Below the pieces are notes generated by a model, which was not told the DNA's origin, made no database searches, and saw only the letters and a list, made by a program, of their open reading frames with translations. Shown piece by piece: positions 7,630-16,409 of a DNA stretch of 30,826 nt. Position 1 is the first letter of the stretch. Every line of letters begins with the position of its first letter. Both the position numbers and the translations under genes were made by a program. The DNA is from Candidatus Hydromicrobium americanum. GTDB lineage: Bacteria > Actinomycetota > Humimicrobiia > Humimicrobiales > Humimicrobiaceae. Location of the stretch: assembly GCA_002779205.1 (NCBI GenBank), contig PEXF01000124.1, forward strand, positions 1-30,826, given 5' to 3'.

Positions 7630-8888
7630 TTTAGAAACCCCTCGTAATCCCTCATAGTAAGCTGAGACTCAAGTTGTCTCATAGTATCTAAAGCAACACT
7701 TACAGCAATAAGTATAGATGTTCCGCCAAATCTAAAAGGTATTCCCATATAGTTAATCAATACCTCAGGAAGAAGAGCAATTATTGCTAAAAATATAGCA
7801 CCTGGTAATGTTATCCTGTTTAAAATATTTGTTAAGTAATCTGCTGTATTTTTTCCAGGTCGTAGTCCTGGTATAAATCCCCCGTACCTTCTCAGATTAT
7901 CTGCGGTGTCCAGAGGATTAAAAGTAATAGCGGTATAAAAGTAAGCAAATATAATAATAAGAATAGTATAAGTAATGGCATAAATTGGATTGATTCTTCC
8001 CTGTATAGTTGGACTTAACACATTAGCAAAGGATTGTACCCACCTGTTGGGAATAAATTGTGCAATTGTTGCAGGAAAAAGCATAACTGATATAGCCAGA
8101 ATTATGGGCATTACTCCAGATGAATTAACTTTGAGTGGTATGTAAGTACTTTGTCCGCCAAAAACTTTTCTTCCTACAATTCGTTTTGCATACTGAACAG
8201 GTATTTTTCTCTCACCTTGCTGGATAAGTATTACAGCTATAATTATACCAATAGATAAAATTGCAAAAAGGGCTAAAAAGAAGTAATTCGTACCCCGCAG
8301 TCTGAATAGACTTATAAACTCCCCTGGTATTCTGGAAATAATACTGGCAAATATCAAAAGTGAAATTCCATTTCCTATTCCATGAATATTTATCAATTCA
8401 CCTAACCACATTATAAGGATGGTTCCAGCAACTAATGTAATAATAATCAAGGTAACATGCATAAAGTCAAAATTAGGTATGGCGCCAAAATTTCTAAAGA
8501 AAAAAACCATTGCAGTAGATTGCACCAGAGCCAGCCCTACGGTCATATATCTCGCTATTTGATTTACTTTTCTCCTGCCGGTTTCTCCTTCCTTTGCCAG
8601 CTGCTCCAGCCTGGGAATTACCACTTGAAGAAGCTGCATTACAATAGAGGCAGTTATGTAAGGCATAATACCCAGAGAAAATACTGCAAATTTTCCCAGC
8701 GCTCCTCCTGAAAATAAATCCATCATACCCATTACCCCGGTTTCAACCTGTTCCAGGATTTTGGTTGCATCTACTCCCGGTATAGTAATATTAGCTCCAA
8801 ATCTATAAATGGCTAAAATACCAATAGTGAATAATATTCTGTTTCTTACTTCTTTAATTCTAAAGGCATTTATAATAGCCCGGAACAT
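7626..8888 (-). CDS. secY: Protein translocase subunit SecY
   Basis: The pore of the Sec translocon in the inner membrane, 420 residues with about ten hydrophobic segments. Signatures include FRIKEVRNRILFTIGIL near the start, GVDATKI, the SGGALGKFAVFSLGIMPYITA segment after the plug, the cytosolic loop YIPLKVNSSGVMPIILAIS and RYGGFIPGLRPGK. It begins inside the rplO stop codon (TAATG) and ends overlapping adk (ATGA). Length is close to the common 430. Confidence 0.98.
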   Translation of the reverse strand: MFRAIINAFRIKEVRNRILFTIGILAIYRFGANITIPGVDATKILEQVETGVMGMMDLFSGGALGKFAVFSLGIMPYITASIVMQLLQVVIPRLEQLAKEGETGRRKVNQIARYMTVGLALVQSTAMVFFFRNFGAIPNFDFMHVTLIIITLVAGTILIMWLGELINIHGIGNGISLLIFASIISRIPGEFISLFRLRGTNYFFLALFAILSIGIIIAVILIQQGERKIPVQYAKRIVGRKVFGGQSTYIPLKVNSSGVMPIILAISVMLFPATIAQFIPNRWVQSFANVLSPTIQGRINPIYAITYTILIIIFAYFYTAITFNPLDTADNLRRYGGFIPGLRPGKNTADYLTNILNRITLPGAIFLAIIALLPEVLINYMGIPFRFGGTSILIAVSVALDTMRQLESQLTMRDYEGFLK

Positions 8889-9328
8889 TAAATCTCCTCT
8901 ACTTTTCCACCCGCTTTTTCAATTTTAGCTGCAGCGCTCCTGCTGAAATAATTGGCTTTGACAGTTATTTTTTTAGTAAGCTTGCCATTACCCAATATTT
9001 TTACAGGATTTGACTTTTTCATAATAAGGCCATTCTTTTCTAAAAAATCATAGTCAACAACACTATCATCTTTGAACTTTTCTAACTGCCACACATTAAT
9101 TATATTATTTATTTTCTTCCTGGTATTTTTAAAACCTTTAAGATGCGGTAATCTCCTTTGTAGAGGCATCTGTCCGCCTTCAAAACCCAGCCTGGACTTA
9201 CCGCCCGAACGCGATAGCTGTCCTTTGGTGCCCCTTCCGCTGGTAGTTCCATGTCCGGAACTGTTCCCTCTACCTACTCTTTTCCTTTTCTTTATAGACT
9301 CAGGAGATCTTAAGTCACAAAGCTTCAC
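8888..9328 (-). CDS. rplO: 50S ribosomal protein L15
   Basis: L15, a late-assembly 50S protein, 146 residues. The Gly/Arg-rich N-terminal arm KRVGRGNSSGHGTTSGRGTKG is diagnostic, followed by RLGFEGGQMPLQRRLPHLKGF and a C-terminal globular part ending KIEKAGGKVEEI. The start is GTG at 9326-9328 with AAGGAG upstream. It follows rpsE by 73 bases. L30 (rpmD), which usually lies between these genes, is missing. Confidence 0.97.
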   Translation of the reverse strand: MKLCDLRSPESIKKRKRVGRGNSSGHGTTSGRGTKGQLSRSGGKSRLGFEGGQMPLQRRLPHLKGFKNTRKKINNIINVWQLEKFKDDSVVDYDFLEKNGLIMKKSNPVKILGNGKLTKKITVKANYFSRSAAAKIEKAGGKVEEI

Positions 9329-9401
9329 TATTTTCTCCTTCCAATATTATCCAAACCCATAATATTAATTAACTTCCGGTTCTTCTATCTTCCGCATACC
9401 C

Positions 9402-9860
9402 TCAAGTCTGCTCCGGTGTTTTAAGCATCTTTAGACCACTAATAGTTGCGTTAACTATATTTAAAGCATTGGCACTTCCTAATGATTTTGTAAGAATATC
9501 CTTTACACCAGCCAATTCCATTATTATTCTTACCGGTCCACCGGCAATTACTCCTTTACCGTGAGAAGCCGGCTTCATAAAGACATGACCTGCGCCAAAC
9601 CAGCCATCAATTGGATGAGGTATGGTTCCATCAGTCAAAGGCACTTTAAACATATTTTTCTTTGCATTATTAATGCCTTTTTGTATTGCGGTTGAAACCT
9701 CGTTAGCTTTACCAAAACCAATACCAACCATACCATTCATATTACCAACTGCTACCAGAGCACTAAAGCTAAATCTTCTACCGCCCTTAACCACTTTCGC
9801 TACTCTATTTATTTTTATAACCTTTTCACTTAACTCTGTATCTTTAGAAAGATCAGCCAC
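9402..9860 (-). CDS. rpsE: 30S ribosomal protein S5, tail possibly cut by a frameshift
   Basis: S5 helps control decoding fidelity. The frame has 152 residues, starting at GTG (9858-9860) with AGGAGG seven bases upstream. The double-stranded RNA-binding domain has [20 protein letters not shown]; later come [34 protein letters not shown] and [19 protein letters not shown]. The frame stops after KTPEQT, shorter than usual. Moving one base forward after the Thr codon reads [12 protein letters not shown] to a TAA at 9365-9367, which resembles the VAKLRGKSVEEL tail of other S5 proteins, so a one-base indel near 9404 is likely. Confidence 0.96.
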   Translation of the reverse strand: MADLSKDTELSEKVIKINRVAKVVKGGRRFSFSALVAVGNMNGMVGIGFGKANEVSTAIQKGINNAKKNMFKVPLTDGTIPHPIDGWFGAGHVFMKPASHGKGVIAGGPVRIIMELAGVKDILTKSLGSANALNIVNATISGLKMLKTPEQT

Positions 9861-9884
9861 TAAATATCCTCCTTAAAAATAGGG

Positions 9885-10247
9885 TTAAAATTTCAATCCG
9901 CCTTTTCTTGCACCTTCAGCCAGGGCTTTTACTCTGCCATGATACCTGTAACCACTTCTATCAAAAACTATTTCATTTATACTTTTCTTCTTTCCCATCT
10001 TAGCCAGGGCTTCTCCAGTCCTAAAGCTTATATCTATTTTCCCTTTATCTCCATCTTTGCTTTCAATTTTCTTGCTTGATATACCAACCAGTACAGTGCC
10101 GGTGCTATCATCTATTATCTGACCGTAAATATATTTATTGCTCCGGTAAACAGAGAGTCTCATACGATTGCTGCTTCTTTTAATTTTAAACCTACTCCTT
10201 ATTTTTCTTCTTAAACTTTTATCCCTTTTTTCAGTTTTACTCTTCAT
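9885..10247 (-). CDS. rplR: 50S ribosomal protein L18
   Basis: L18 binds 5S rRNA in the central protuberance, 120 residues. RRKIRSRFKIKRSSNRMRLSV and the ending FDRSGYRYHGRVKALAEGARKGGLKF are family marks. The open frame extends 17 codons further upstream, but ATG at 10245-10247 has AGGAG five bases away and gives the normal length. Confidence 0.96.
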   Translation of the reverse strand: MKSKTEKRDKSLRRKIRSRFKIKRSSNRMRLSVYRSNKYIYGQIIDDSTGTVLVGISSKKIESKDGDKGKIDISFRTGEALAKMGKKKSINEIVFDRSGYRYHGRVKALAEGARKGGLKF

Positions 10248-10266
10248 AAAATCTCCTATAAGAAAT

Positions 10267-10818
10267 TTAAGAACCGCTAGTAATAGCTGTTTTACCAACT
10301 TTTCTTCTTATAATTTCATCACTATATTTTATGCCTTTACCCTTATAAGGTTCCGGTTCCCTTATGCTCCTGATCTTAGCAGCCATTTCTCCAACTACCT
10401 GTTTATCTATTCCTTTAACCACAATTGTAGTATTATCCGGGACATCAAATGATATCCCTTGAAGAGGATTGACTATTACCGGATTTGAATATCCTGCCAA
10501 TATTTCCAGATCATTTCCTTTCTTACTGGCTCTAAAACCCACACCGGCTATTATTAAGGTTTTGCTAAAACCGCTGCTTACACCTATAACCATATTATTT
10601 ATAAGGCTTCTATAAAGACCATGTTTAGCTCTATTCTCATTACTATTCGAAACTGGAATAACAGTTAACCTACTGTCTTCCATACTTAATTTAACAGAAG
10701 TGTTGTCAAACTTTTGAGAAAGTTCTCCTAATTTTCCCTTTACACTAATATTGTCCTTATCTATTTTGATCTCTACTTCTTCCGGTACATCAATAGGTTT
10801 CCTTCCTATTCTTGACAC
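10267..10818 (-). CDS. rplF: 50S ribosomal protein L6
   Basis: L6 lies near the factor-binding site of the 50S, 183 residues, about normal. It opens SRIGRKPIDVPEEVEI, contains the duplicated L6 fold, and shows VGVSSGFSKTLIIAGVGFRA and the conserved C-terminal IRSIREPEPYKGKGIKYSDE with RRKVGKTA. The start is GTG at 10816-10818 with AGGTGAG six bases upstream. The gap from rpsH is 175 bases, far longer than its other spc-operon gaps. Confidence 0.96.
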   Translation of the reverse strand: MSRIGRKPIDVPEEVEIKIDKDNISVKGKLGELSQKFDNTSVKLSMEDSRLTVIPVSNSNENRAKHGLYRSLINNMVIGVSSGFSKTLIIAGVGFRASKKGNDLEILAGYSNPVIVNPLQGISFDVPDNTTIVVKGIDKQVVGEMAAKIRSIREPEPYKGKGIKYSDEIIRRKVGKTAITSGS

Positions 10819-10856
10819 TTTAAACTCACCTTTCTAACTATTTTCCAGTTAATAAA

Positions 10857-11000
10857 TCAAATAAATTTTATTAATAATTTCTCCCATAAAGAAATAATAT
10901 TTATTAGGATTAAAGCTAAGTGAAGGTACCCACTTGTCAGTAAGATCACATCTACCCTATCATGTCTTTCTGGGTATTTATGCTTATAAATCCCTACCAT
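10857..11000 (-). CDS. Possible small hydrophobic ORF in the rpsH-rplF gap
   Basis: A 47-codon frame fills most of this gap. Its ATG (10998-11000) overlaps the last Trp codon of rpsH. The product starts [17 protein letters not shown] and continues with a hydrophobic stretch ([17 protein letters not shown]) that could span a membrane. I recognise no family. There is no clear Shine-Dalgarno, so expression would depend on coupling to rpsH. An open frame of this length can arise by chance in AT-rich DNA, and the region also forms hairpins, so an untranslated structured gap is at least as likely. Confidence 0.2.
   Translation of the reverse strand: MVGIYKHKYPERHDRVDVILLTSGYLHLALILINIISLWEKLLIKFI
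10918..10935 (-). other. Hairpin in the rpsH-rplF gap
   Basis: On the minus-strand RNA, AAGUG pairs with CACUU and is extended by two G-U pairs, giving a 7-bp stem with a UACC loop. No T run follows, so it is not a terminator. With the hairpin at 10972-10994 it suggests a structured leader before rplF. Confidence 0.35.
10972..10994 (-). other. Hairpin overlapping the rpsH stop codon
   Basis: On the minus strand GGG-ATTTAT, a four-base AAGC loop, then ATAAAT-A-CCC form a 9-bp stem with one bulged A. It begins at the last base of the rpsH stop codon. No T run follows. It could be a processing, stability or regulatory element. Confidence 0.4.
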
Positions 11001-11398
11001 ATAGAACATATTACTTCCCCGCCAACTCCTAGTTTTTTGGCTCCTGTACCTGTAAGTACACCTTTTGACGTGGACAATATAACTGTTCCCAAACCACCAA
11101 GAACCCTGGGAATTTCATCCTTTTGCGCATAAACCCTGAGTCCTGGTTTGCTTATTCTTTTAAGCGCGGTTATAGTACTCTTTTTGTCTTTATTATATTT
11201 TAAGTATATTTTAATTAAGCCACCAGCGTTTTCATCTTTACGGATTTCATAACTTCTTATATAACCTTCTTCAGCCAATATCCTGGCTATTTCTGTTTTA
11301 AGTTTTGAATAAGGTATACTGACACTATCCATCTTAGCAATATAGCCATTCCTTATTCTGGTTAACATATCTGAAACAGGATCTGTAACTGCCGACAT
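10994..11398 (-). CDS. rpsH: 30S ribosomal protein S8
   Basis: S8 binds 16S rRNA helix 21; in E. coli it also represses the spc operon. It has 134 residues from the chosen ATG (11396-11398), which has AAAGGAGGG in front; a longer frame of six extra codons is rejected. Marks are [17 protein letters not shown] (6-22), the KPGLRVYA segment and the C-terminal [20 protein letters not shown]. Confidence 0.97.
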   Translation of the reverse strand: MSAVTDPVSDMLTRIRNGYIAKMDSVSIPYSKLKTEIARILAEEGYIRSYEIRKDENAGGLIKIYLKYNKDKKSTITALKRISKPGLRVYAQKDEIPRVLGGLGTVILSTSKGVLTGTGAKKLGVGGEVICSIW

Positions 11399-11409
11399 AA
11401 ACCCTCCTT

Positions 11410-11595
11410 TTACCAACTGGACTTGGTTAGTCCAGGAATTTTTCCTTCATGAGCCATTTCTCTAAGACAAATTCTACATAATCCAAACTTTCTATAATAA
11501 CCTCTGGGTCTACCACACCTAAAACATCTGCTGTACTTTCTTGTTTTGTATTTAGGTTCTCTTCTTTGTTTTTCTATAAGTGATTTCTTTGCCAA
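11410..11595 (-). CDS. rpsZ: 30S ribosomal protein S14, short zinc-binding type
   Basis: The 61-residue type-Z S14 of the small subunit head. Cys24, Cys27, Cys40 and Cys43 ([20 protein letters not shown]) bind zinc and the ending is [11 protein letters not shown]. The start is TTG at 11593-11595 with AGGAG eight bases upstream. It lies between rplE and rpsH as expected. The long zinc-free form (about 100 residues) is not present here. Confidence 0.97.
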   Translation of the reverse strand: MAKKSLIEKQRREPKYKTRKYSRCFRCGRPRGYYRKFGLCRICLREMAHEGKIPGLTKSSW

Positions 11596-11627
11596 TAAAT
11601 TGTCTCCTTTATAAAACTTGCGTTTTT

Positions 11628-12170
11628 TTATTTTTTAAATGGAAACCCAAACTCCTCCAGTAAAAATAATGCTTCATCATCATTTTCCGCACTGGTGGTA
11701 ATAGTAATATTCATACCTTTTACACTTAAAATACTGTCATACTCTACTTCCGGAAAAATTAACTGTTCTTTTATGCCAATAGTATAATTTCCAGAACCAT
11801 CAAAACTTTTTTTAGAAAGACCTCTAAAATCCCTAATTCTTGGAATTGCTATACTAAGCAGTCTATCCAAAAACTCATACATTCTCTTTCCCCTTAAAGT
11901 AACCATACAGCCTATCGGGTTTCCCTGTCTGAGCTTAAATCCCGCAACTGATTTTCTGGCTTTTGTTATAACAGGCTTCTGGCCTGCAATTTTAGCCAGA
12001 TCCTGGCTAGCAGACTCCAATTCTTTTATATTTTGAATCGCAGAGCCAATACCCATATTTACAGTGATTTTATTTATCCTGGGTACTTCCATTACATTAT
12101 TAAATTTACGATTTTTTAACATTTTAGGAATTATTTCTTTTTTATATTTTTCTTTTAACCTCGGCTCCAT
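11628..12170 (-). CDS. rplE: 50S ribosomal protein L5
   Basis: L5 binds 5S rRNA in the central protuberance and contacts P-site tRNA. It has 180 residues from ATG 12168-12170, which has GAGGTGAT upstream; the frame opens six codons earlier without such support. It shows [58 protein letters not shown] and the late [20 protein letters not shown]. Confidence 0.97.
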   Translation of the reverse strand: MEPRLKEKYKKEIIPKMLKNRKFNNVMEVPRINKITVNMGIGSAIQNIKELESASQDLAKIAGQKPVITKARKSVAGFKLRQGNPIGCMVTLRGKRMYEFLDRLLSIAIPRIRDFRGLSKKSFDGSGNYTIGIKEQLIFPEVEYDSILSVKGMNITITTSAENDDEALFLLEEFGFPFKK

Positions 12171-12195
12171 CAATATCACCTCAAGCATTTATCCT

Positions 12196-12507
12196 TTAAA
12201 TCTGCTGATTACACTTCTTACATATTCTGACTTTCTCACCAGAATCCTTAACTTCAAAACCCACTCTTGCTGGCTTGCCGCAATTAGGGCAAATAAGTTT
12301 AACATTTGAAATTTTAATGGGTCCTTCCTTTTTAATAATACCACCAGGTTTGCTTTGATCCTTCTGCCTGACATGCTTATTTATAATATTAGTACCCTCA
12401 ACATATAATCTATTTGTAACGGACTCTATTCTAAGTACTTTTCCTGTTTTTCCTTTATCTTTTCCTTTTATTATCTCAACCTTATCATTTTTCTTTATTT
12501 TTAACAT
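12196..12507 (-). CDS. rplX: 50S ribosomal protein L24
   Basis: L24 starts 50S assembly, 103 residues. The KOW motif lies near the N-terminus (KKNDKVEIIKGKDKGKTGKV), followed by EGTNIINKHVRQKD and GGIIKKEGPIKISNV. The C-terminal part has CPNCG and CKKC pairs that would hold a zinc ion, a form seen in many but not all bacteria. ATG 12505-12507 has AGGAG eight bases upstream. Confidence 0.97.
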   Translation of the reverse strand: MLKIKKNDKVEIIKGKDKGKTGKVLRIESVTNRLYVEGTNIINKHVRQKDQSKPGGIIKKEGPIKISNVKLICPNCGKPARVGFEVKDSGEKVRICKKCNQQI

Positions 12508-12531
12508 TTTTAATGCTCCTGCTACAAATAA

Positions 12532-12900
12532 CTAAATTACCTCTGGTGAGAGTGAAATTATCTTCATAAAATTTTTATCTCTAAGTTCTCTTGCTACTGG
12601 ACCAAATATTCTGGTCCCTCTCGGGTTATTCTGTGTATCAATAATAACTGCCGCGTTATCATCAAACCTTATATACGATCCGTCGGGCCTCCTGAATGTT
12701 TTCTTTGATCTTACAAGTACAGCCTTTACTACATCGCTTTTCTTTACTACCCCTCCTGGATTTGCTACTTTTACTGCAGCAATAAAAGTATCTCCAACAC
12801 GCGCATACCTCTTTCTTGTTCCCCCTAAAACTTTAATGCATTTAATTTCCCTTGCACCGGTATTATCAGCTACTTTTACCTTACTCTCAGCTTGAATCAT
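12532..12900 (-). CDS. rplN: 50S ribosomal protein L14
   Basis: L14 of the 50S interface side, 122 residues, exactly the common length. It begins [19 protein letters not shown] and includes [29 protein letters not shown] and the ending [12 protein letters not shown]. An upstream extension of 17 codons in the same frame is rejected because AGAAGG lies just before ATG 12898-12900 and the family begins there. Confidence 0.98.
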   Translation of the reverse strand: MIQAESKVKVADNTGAREIKCIKVLGGTRKRYARVGDTFIAAVKVANPGGVVKKSDVVKAVLVRSKKTFRRPDGSYIRFDDNAAVIIDTQNNPRGTRIFGPVARELRDKNFMKIISLSPEVI

Positions 12901-12914
12901 TTTTAAATCCTTCT

Positions 12915-13214
12915 CTACTCCGCTTTCCTGATTACCTCGACCAGTCTCCACCTCTTAGTCTTACTAATAGGCCTTATTTCAGAAATCTTTACTACATCAC
13001 CCAGCTTACAACTGCCTTCAGGATCGTGTACCTTCAATTTCTTTATTTTCTTTAAAATCTTCTTGTATAAAGGGTGTTTATAATGAGATTCTACGGCAAC
13101 AACAACCGTCTTATCCATTTTGTCACTTACTACTGTTCCCACTCTTACTTTTACTTTTCCTCTTTCCAAAAAACCCCCTTTATTTTTCTCTGCTTTATTT
13201 CTTGCTTTCCTCAT
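12915..13214 (-). CDS. rpsQ: 30S ribosomal protein S17
   Basis: S17, a primary 16S binder of the 5' domain, 99 residues. The core [25 protein letters not shown] and ending [13 protein letters not shown] are typical. A basic N-terminal extension of about 17 residues precedes the core, as in some actinobacteria. Its ATG overlaps the rpmC stop (TAATG), so translation is coupled. Confidence 0.96.
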   Translation of the reverse strand: MRKARNKAEKNKGGFLERGKVKVRVGTVVSDKMDKTVVVAVESHYKHPLYKKILKKIKKLKVHDPEGSCKLGDVVKISEIRPISKTKRWRLVEVIRKAE

Positions 13215-13414
13215 TAATCTTTATACTTGAGCTCTTTCTCTCTAAGTAAAGTTTTTATTCTGGCAATATCTTTCCTTAAATTTCGTATCTTTACCGGATT
13301 TTCTAATTGCCCTGTAGCTTTTTGAAACTTCAAATTAAAAATACTCTTTTTTATATCCGCTAGTTTTGCTTCTAATTCTTCTTTTGTTTGTTCCTTTATC
13401 TCACTTATTCTCAT
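13214..13414 (-). CDS. rpmC: 50S ribosomal protein L29
   Basis: L29 near the tunnel exit, where it contributes to the docking site of nascent-chain factors; 66 residues forming two long helices. [20 protein letters not shown] and the typical [22 protein letters not shown] are visible. It lies between rplP and rpsQ and overlaps the latter by one base. Confidence 0.96.
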   Translation of the reverse strand: MRISEIKEQTKEELEAKLADIKKSIFNLKFQKATGQLENPVKIRNLRKDIARIKTLLREKELKYKD

Positions 13415-13429
13415 TTCCCACCTGGTTTG

Positions 13430-13849
13430 TTATAGTTCTTCATAAACAAATTTTGTTTTTATAGACAATTTATTAGAAGCCAATCTAATTGCTTCCTTTG
13501 CAACTTCCATACTAACACCCGAAATTTCAAATAGGATTCTTCCAGGCTTAACCACAACTACCCAATTTTCCGGCGCACCTTTTCCTCCGCCCATACGGGT
13601 TTCAGCTGGTTTTTTGGTAACAGGTTTATGAGGAAAAACATTTATCCATACTTTTCCTCCCCTTTTTATATACCTGGTAAGAGCTACCCTTGCAGCTTCT
13701 ACCTGCCTGCTTGTTAACCAGCCAGATTCCAGCGCCTGCAGCCCATATTCGCCAAAAGAGAGCTTGGTACCACCTTTGGCAATACCTTTCATTCTTCCTC
13801 TTTGTACTTTTCTATATTTTACCCGTTTAGGCATTAACATTGCTGCCAT
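13430..13849 (-). CDS. rplP: 50S ribosomal protein L16
   Basis: L16 organises the A-site side of the 50S, 139 residues. It shows [59 protein letters not shown] and [20 protein letters not shown]. The chosen ATG (13847-13849) has AGGAG six to seven bases upstream; the family's common start MLMPKR lies three codons in. Confidence 0.97.
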   Translation of the reverse strand: MAAMLMPKRVKYRKVQRGRMKGIAKGGTKLSFGEYGLQALESGWLTSRQVEAARVALTRYIKRGGKVWINVFPHKPVTKKPAETRMGGGKGAPENWVVVVKPGRILFEISGVSMEVAKEAIRLASNKLSIKTKFVYEEL

Positions 13850-13858
13850 AAATATCTC

Positions 13859-14554
13859 CTAACTTGAAATTTTTTCTTTTTCCTTCTTCCTTTTATCCAA
13901 TTTTCTTTCCCTTCCCATCTCTTCCTTATCCAGTATGATATCTCCTAAGTATATCCAGACTTTAACTCCAATTTTACCAAAAGTCGTATTTGCTTCTGCA
14001 AATCCATAATCAATATTCGCTCTAAGAGTATGCAGCGGGACTCTCCCTTCTCTATACCATTCAGTCCTGGCCATCTCTGCTCCGCCCAATCTTCCCGCAC
14101 ATTGGACTCTTATACCTTTTGCTCCTGCTTTCATACATAATGAAATAGCTTTTTTCATAGCTTTTCTAAAGCTAACTCTTCCAACTAGTTGTGAGGCAAT
14201 ACCCTCAGCTACTAATTTTGCAATCAGTTCAGGCTTCTTAATTTCTATTATATTCAACTGTATAATACTCCCGGTTTTTTTCTCTATTAAATTCCTGATG
14301 TCATTAATATTCGCTCCTCTTCTACCTATAACTATACCCGGCTTAGAAGTATACATATCTACTTTCACTTCTTCTTCCGTTCTTTCAATCTCGATTTTTG
14401 AAACCCCGGCATTTCCTAGCTGATCCTCAATTATATTCCTTATAATGATATCTTCTCTGAGAAGCTTGGCATAGTCTTTTTCAGCAAACCACCTGGATTG
14501 CCACCCTTTATTAATTCCAATCCTAAGTCCAACAGGACTAACCTTCTGACCCAT
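13859..14554 (-). CDS. rpsC: 30S ribosomal protein S3
   Basis: S3 forms part of the mRNA entry channel and helicase, 231 residues. It opens [21 protein letters not shown], has a KH domain around [17 protein letters not shown] (about 73-89) and the C-terminal [20 protein letters not shown] and [15 protein letters not shown] charged Lys/Glu tail ends the protein. AAGGAGG lies inside the end of rplV, eight bases before ATG, so the two genes are coupled with a three-base gap. Confidence 0.98.
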   Translation of the reverse strand: MGQKVSPVGLRIGINKGWQSRWFAEKDYAKLLREDIIIRNIIEDQLGNAGVSKIEIERTEEEVKVDMYTSKPGIVIGRRGANINDIRNLIEKKTGSIIQLNIIEIKKPELIAKLVAEGIASQLVGRVSFRKAMKKAISLCMKAGAKGIRVQCAGRLGGAEMARTEWYREGRVPLHTLRANIDYGFAEANTTFGKIGVKVWIYLGDIILDKEEMGRERKLDKRKKEKEKISS

Positions 14555-14557
14555 CTC

Positions 14558-14905
14558 CTAAGCCTCCTTCTCTTTACCATTAGATACGTAAACCGATAGA
14601 TGCGAAGTTCTCTTTCTAATTTTAGTAGCCCTGCCCCTGGCTCTTGGCCTGAACCTCTTTAAAGTTGGCCCTTCATTTACCAATATTCTAGAAATAAACA
14701 AATCTTCTTCTTTCATTTTGTGATTTTCAGTAGCGTTAGCTACGGCACTTTGTATAGCTTTCTTTACCACAGCTGCTGCTGCCCTGGGTGTTAAAGACAA
14801 TATATCTATAGCATCCTCTATTGACTTTGATTTTATCAAATCAACAACATATCTTATTTTTCTTGATGATATTCTTATGTACTTTTCAACAGCTTTGGTT
14901 TCCAA
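14558..14905 (-). CDS. rplV: 50S ribosomal protein L22
   Basis: L22, whose extended loop lines the exit tunnel near the macrolide site, 115 residues. It shows YIRISSRKIRYVVDLIKSKS, LTPRAAAAVVKKAIQSAVAN and the loop NEGPTLKRFRPRARGRATKI. The start is TTG at 14903-14905, with only a modest GAGG about eight bases upstream; no in-frame ATG lies nearby. Confidence 0.97.
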   Translation of the reverse strand: METKAVEKYIRISSRKIRYVVDLIKSKSIEDAIDILSLTPRAAAAVVKKAIQSAVANATENHKMKEEDLFISRILVNEGPTLKRFRPRARGRATKIRKRTSHLSVYVSNGKEKEA

Positions 14906-14941
14906 AACTCATGCCTCACTCTTTAGACTACTGCGCTTTAC

Positions 14942-15235
14942 TTACTTCTTAACAGTAGCCACCCTTTCACTCTTTCCTTTATAAACATGTGGCCTTATAG
15001 ATCTTGACGGCGCAAATTCCCCTAACTTATGACCGACCATAGACTCCGATATGAATATAGGTACATGTCTTCTTCCATCATGAACAGCTATAGTGTGCCC
15101 AACCATTTCCGGGAATATAGTTGAACTTCTAGACCAGGTCTTTATGATTTTTTTCTCTCCTGATTCATTTAGCTTATTTATTCTTTTTAATAACTTTTCT
15201 TCAACAAAAGGACCTTTTTTTAAAGACCTTGACAT
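14942..15235 (-). CDS. rpsS: 30S ribosomal protein S19
   Basis: S19 of the small subunit head, partner of S13, 97 residues from the chosen start. It begins [19 protein letters not shown] and has [20 protein letters not shown], the [11 protein letters not shown] motif and a Lys-rich end. Another ATG lies three codons upstream but touches the GGAGG; the ATG at 15233-15235 has the correct nine-base spacing. Confidence 0.97.
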   Translation of the reverse strand: MSRSLKKGPFVEEKLLKRINKLNESGEKKIIKTWSRSSTIFPEMVGHTIAVHDGRRHVPIFISESMVGHKLGEFAPSRSIRPHVYKGKSERVATVKK

Positions 15236-15269
15236 TCCAGTCATCCTCCAAATGTAAAGATTAAACTTA

Positions 15270-16100
15270 CTACTTGTTCCTTCTCCTGATTATATATTTA
15301 TCAGTTTCACTCTTTTTCTTTCTTGTCCTATAGCCCAGCGTGGGTTTCCCCCAGGGAGTACAAGGATTTCTTCCGGCACTTTTATTCTTTCCTTCTCCTC
15401 CACCATGAGGATGGTCAATAGGATTCATTGCCGTTCCTCGAACCGATGGTCTTATTCCCAGCCATCTTTTCCTTCCTGCCTTACCCAGTCGAATTATTTC
15501 ATGGGTTGTATTTCCAATCTGACCAATACAGGCTCTGCAATTCAACCCTACCAATCTAACTTCGCTTGAAGGAAGCTTTATATTGGCATATTTTCCCTCT
15601 TTTGCCAGAAGCTGAGCATATCCACCTGCTGATCTAGCTAATTCTGCCCCTTTTCCTTCCTTAAGCTCTATATTGTGAATTATCGTTCCAACCGGTATAT
15701 TTTTTAAGGGAAGAGCGTTACCCACTTTAATGTCAGCCTTTTCTCCTGACATTACAATATCTCCCACTTTTAACTTAAGGGGAGCAATTATATAGCTCCT
15801 TTCCCCATCCTTATAAATGACAAGAGCAATCCTGGCACTTCTGTTAGGATCGTATTCAATTGCTTCTACCTTAGCCGGAATACCGTCTTTTAATCTTTTA
15901 AAATCTATAATTCTATATAATCTTTTATGTCCACCACCGCTATGTCTCCTGGTAATCCTGCCATTAGCATTTCTACCGGCATCTCTTTTTAAAGATCTGG
16001 TGAGCGATTTCTCCGGTCTTTTTTTTGTTAAAACCGAAAAATCAGAAACTGTTGCAAGTCTTCTCCCAGGAGTCGTGGGCTTATATTTTTTAACAGCCAA
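15270..16100 (-). CDS. rplB: 50S ribosomal protein L2
   Basis: L2 supports the peptidyl transferase centre and subunit joining, 276 residues. It shows [19 protein letters not shown] at the start, [19 protein letters not shown], and late [19 protein letters not shown] containing the conserved His near the catalytic centre. The start is TTG at 16098-16100 with GGAGG eight bases upstream. Confidence 0.98.
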   Translation of the reverse strand: MAVKKYKPTTPGRRLATVSDFSVLTKKRPEKSLTRSLKRDAGRNANGRITRRHSGGGHKRLYRIIDFKRLKDGIPAKVEAIEYDPNRSARIALVIYKDGERSYIIAPLKLKVGDIVMSGEKADIKVGNALPLKNIPVGTIIHNIELKEGKGAELARSAGGYAQLLAKEGKYANIKLPSSEVRLVGLNCRACIGQIGNTTHEIIRLGKAGRKRWLGIRPSVRGTAMNPIDHPHGGGEGKNKSAGRNPCTPWGKPTLGYRTRKKKSETDKYIIRRRNK

Positions 16101-16121
16101 CTTTTATACCTCCAAACTAAA

Positions 16122-16409
16122 TCAGACTGATTCAAAAAAATCAATTTTATCTTTTTTACCCAGAGTAACTACAGCTCTTTTTTTACGGGCGCTTGTACCT
16201 ACCGATCTTCCTAATCTCTTTGGCTTAGATTTAATATTCATAGTACTTATTTCCAAAACCTTAACCTTAAATATCTCTTCAATTGCTCTCTTTATCTCAC
16301 TTTTTTTTGCCCTAATATCGACAAAAAAAGAATATCTTTTATTCTGAACCGCAGCATAACTTTTTTCCGATACAACCGGCGAAAGAATTATATCTCTAGG
16401 ATCTTCCAT
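16122..16409 (-). CDS. rplW: 50S ribosomal protein L23
   Basis: L23 at the tunnel exit, docking site for trigger factor and SRP, 95 residues. It begins EDPRDIILSPVVSEKSYAAV and has the YSFFVDIRAKKSEIKRAIEEIF segment and a basic loop KSKPKRLGRSVG. Its ATG lies inside the end of rplD (14-base overlap), with GAGG upstream, so it is coupled to that gene. Confidence 0.97.
   Translation of the reverse strand: MEDPRDIILSPVVSEKSYAAVQNKRYSFFVDIRAKKSEIKRAIEEIFKVKVLEISTMNIKSKPKRLGRSVGTSARKKRAVVTLGKKDKIDFFESV

Noticed and set aside
12189..12374. Second minus-strand frame overlapping rplX
   Set aside because: It is a shifted frame inside rplX, whose KOW domain and zinc cysteines are intact in the main frame.
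15817..16347. Long plus-strand open frame of 176 codons opposite rplB and rplW
   Set aside because: It is the antisense of two strongly conserved ribosomal genes and has no recognisable domain.
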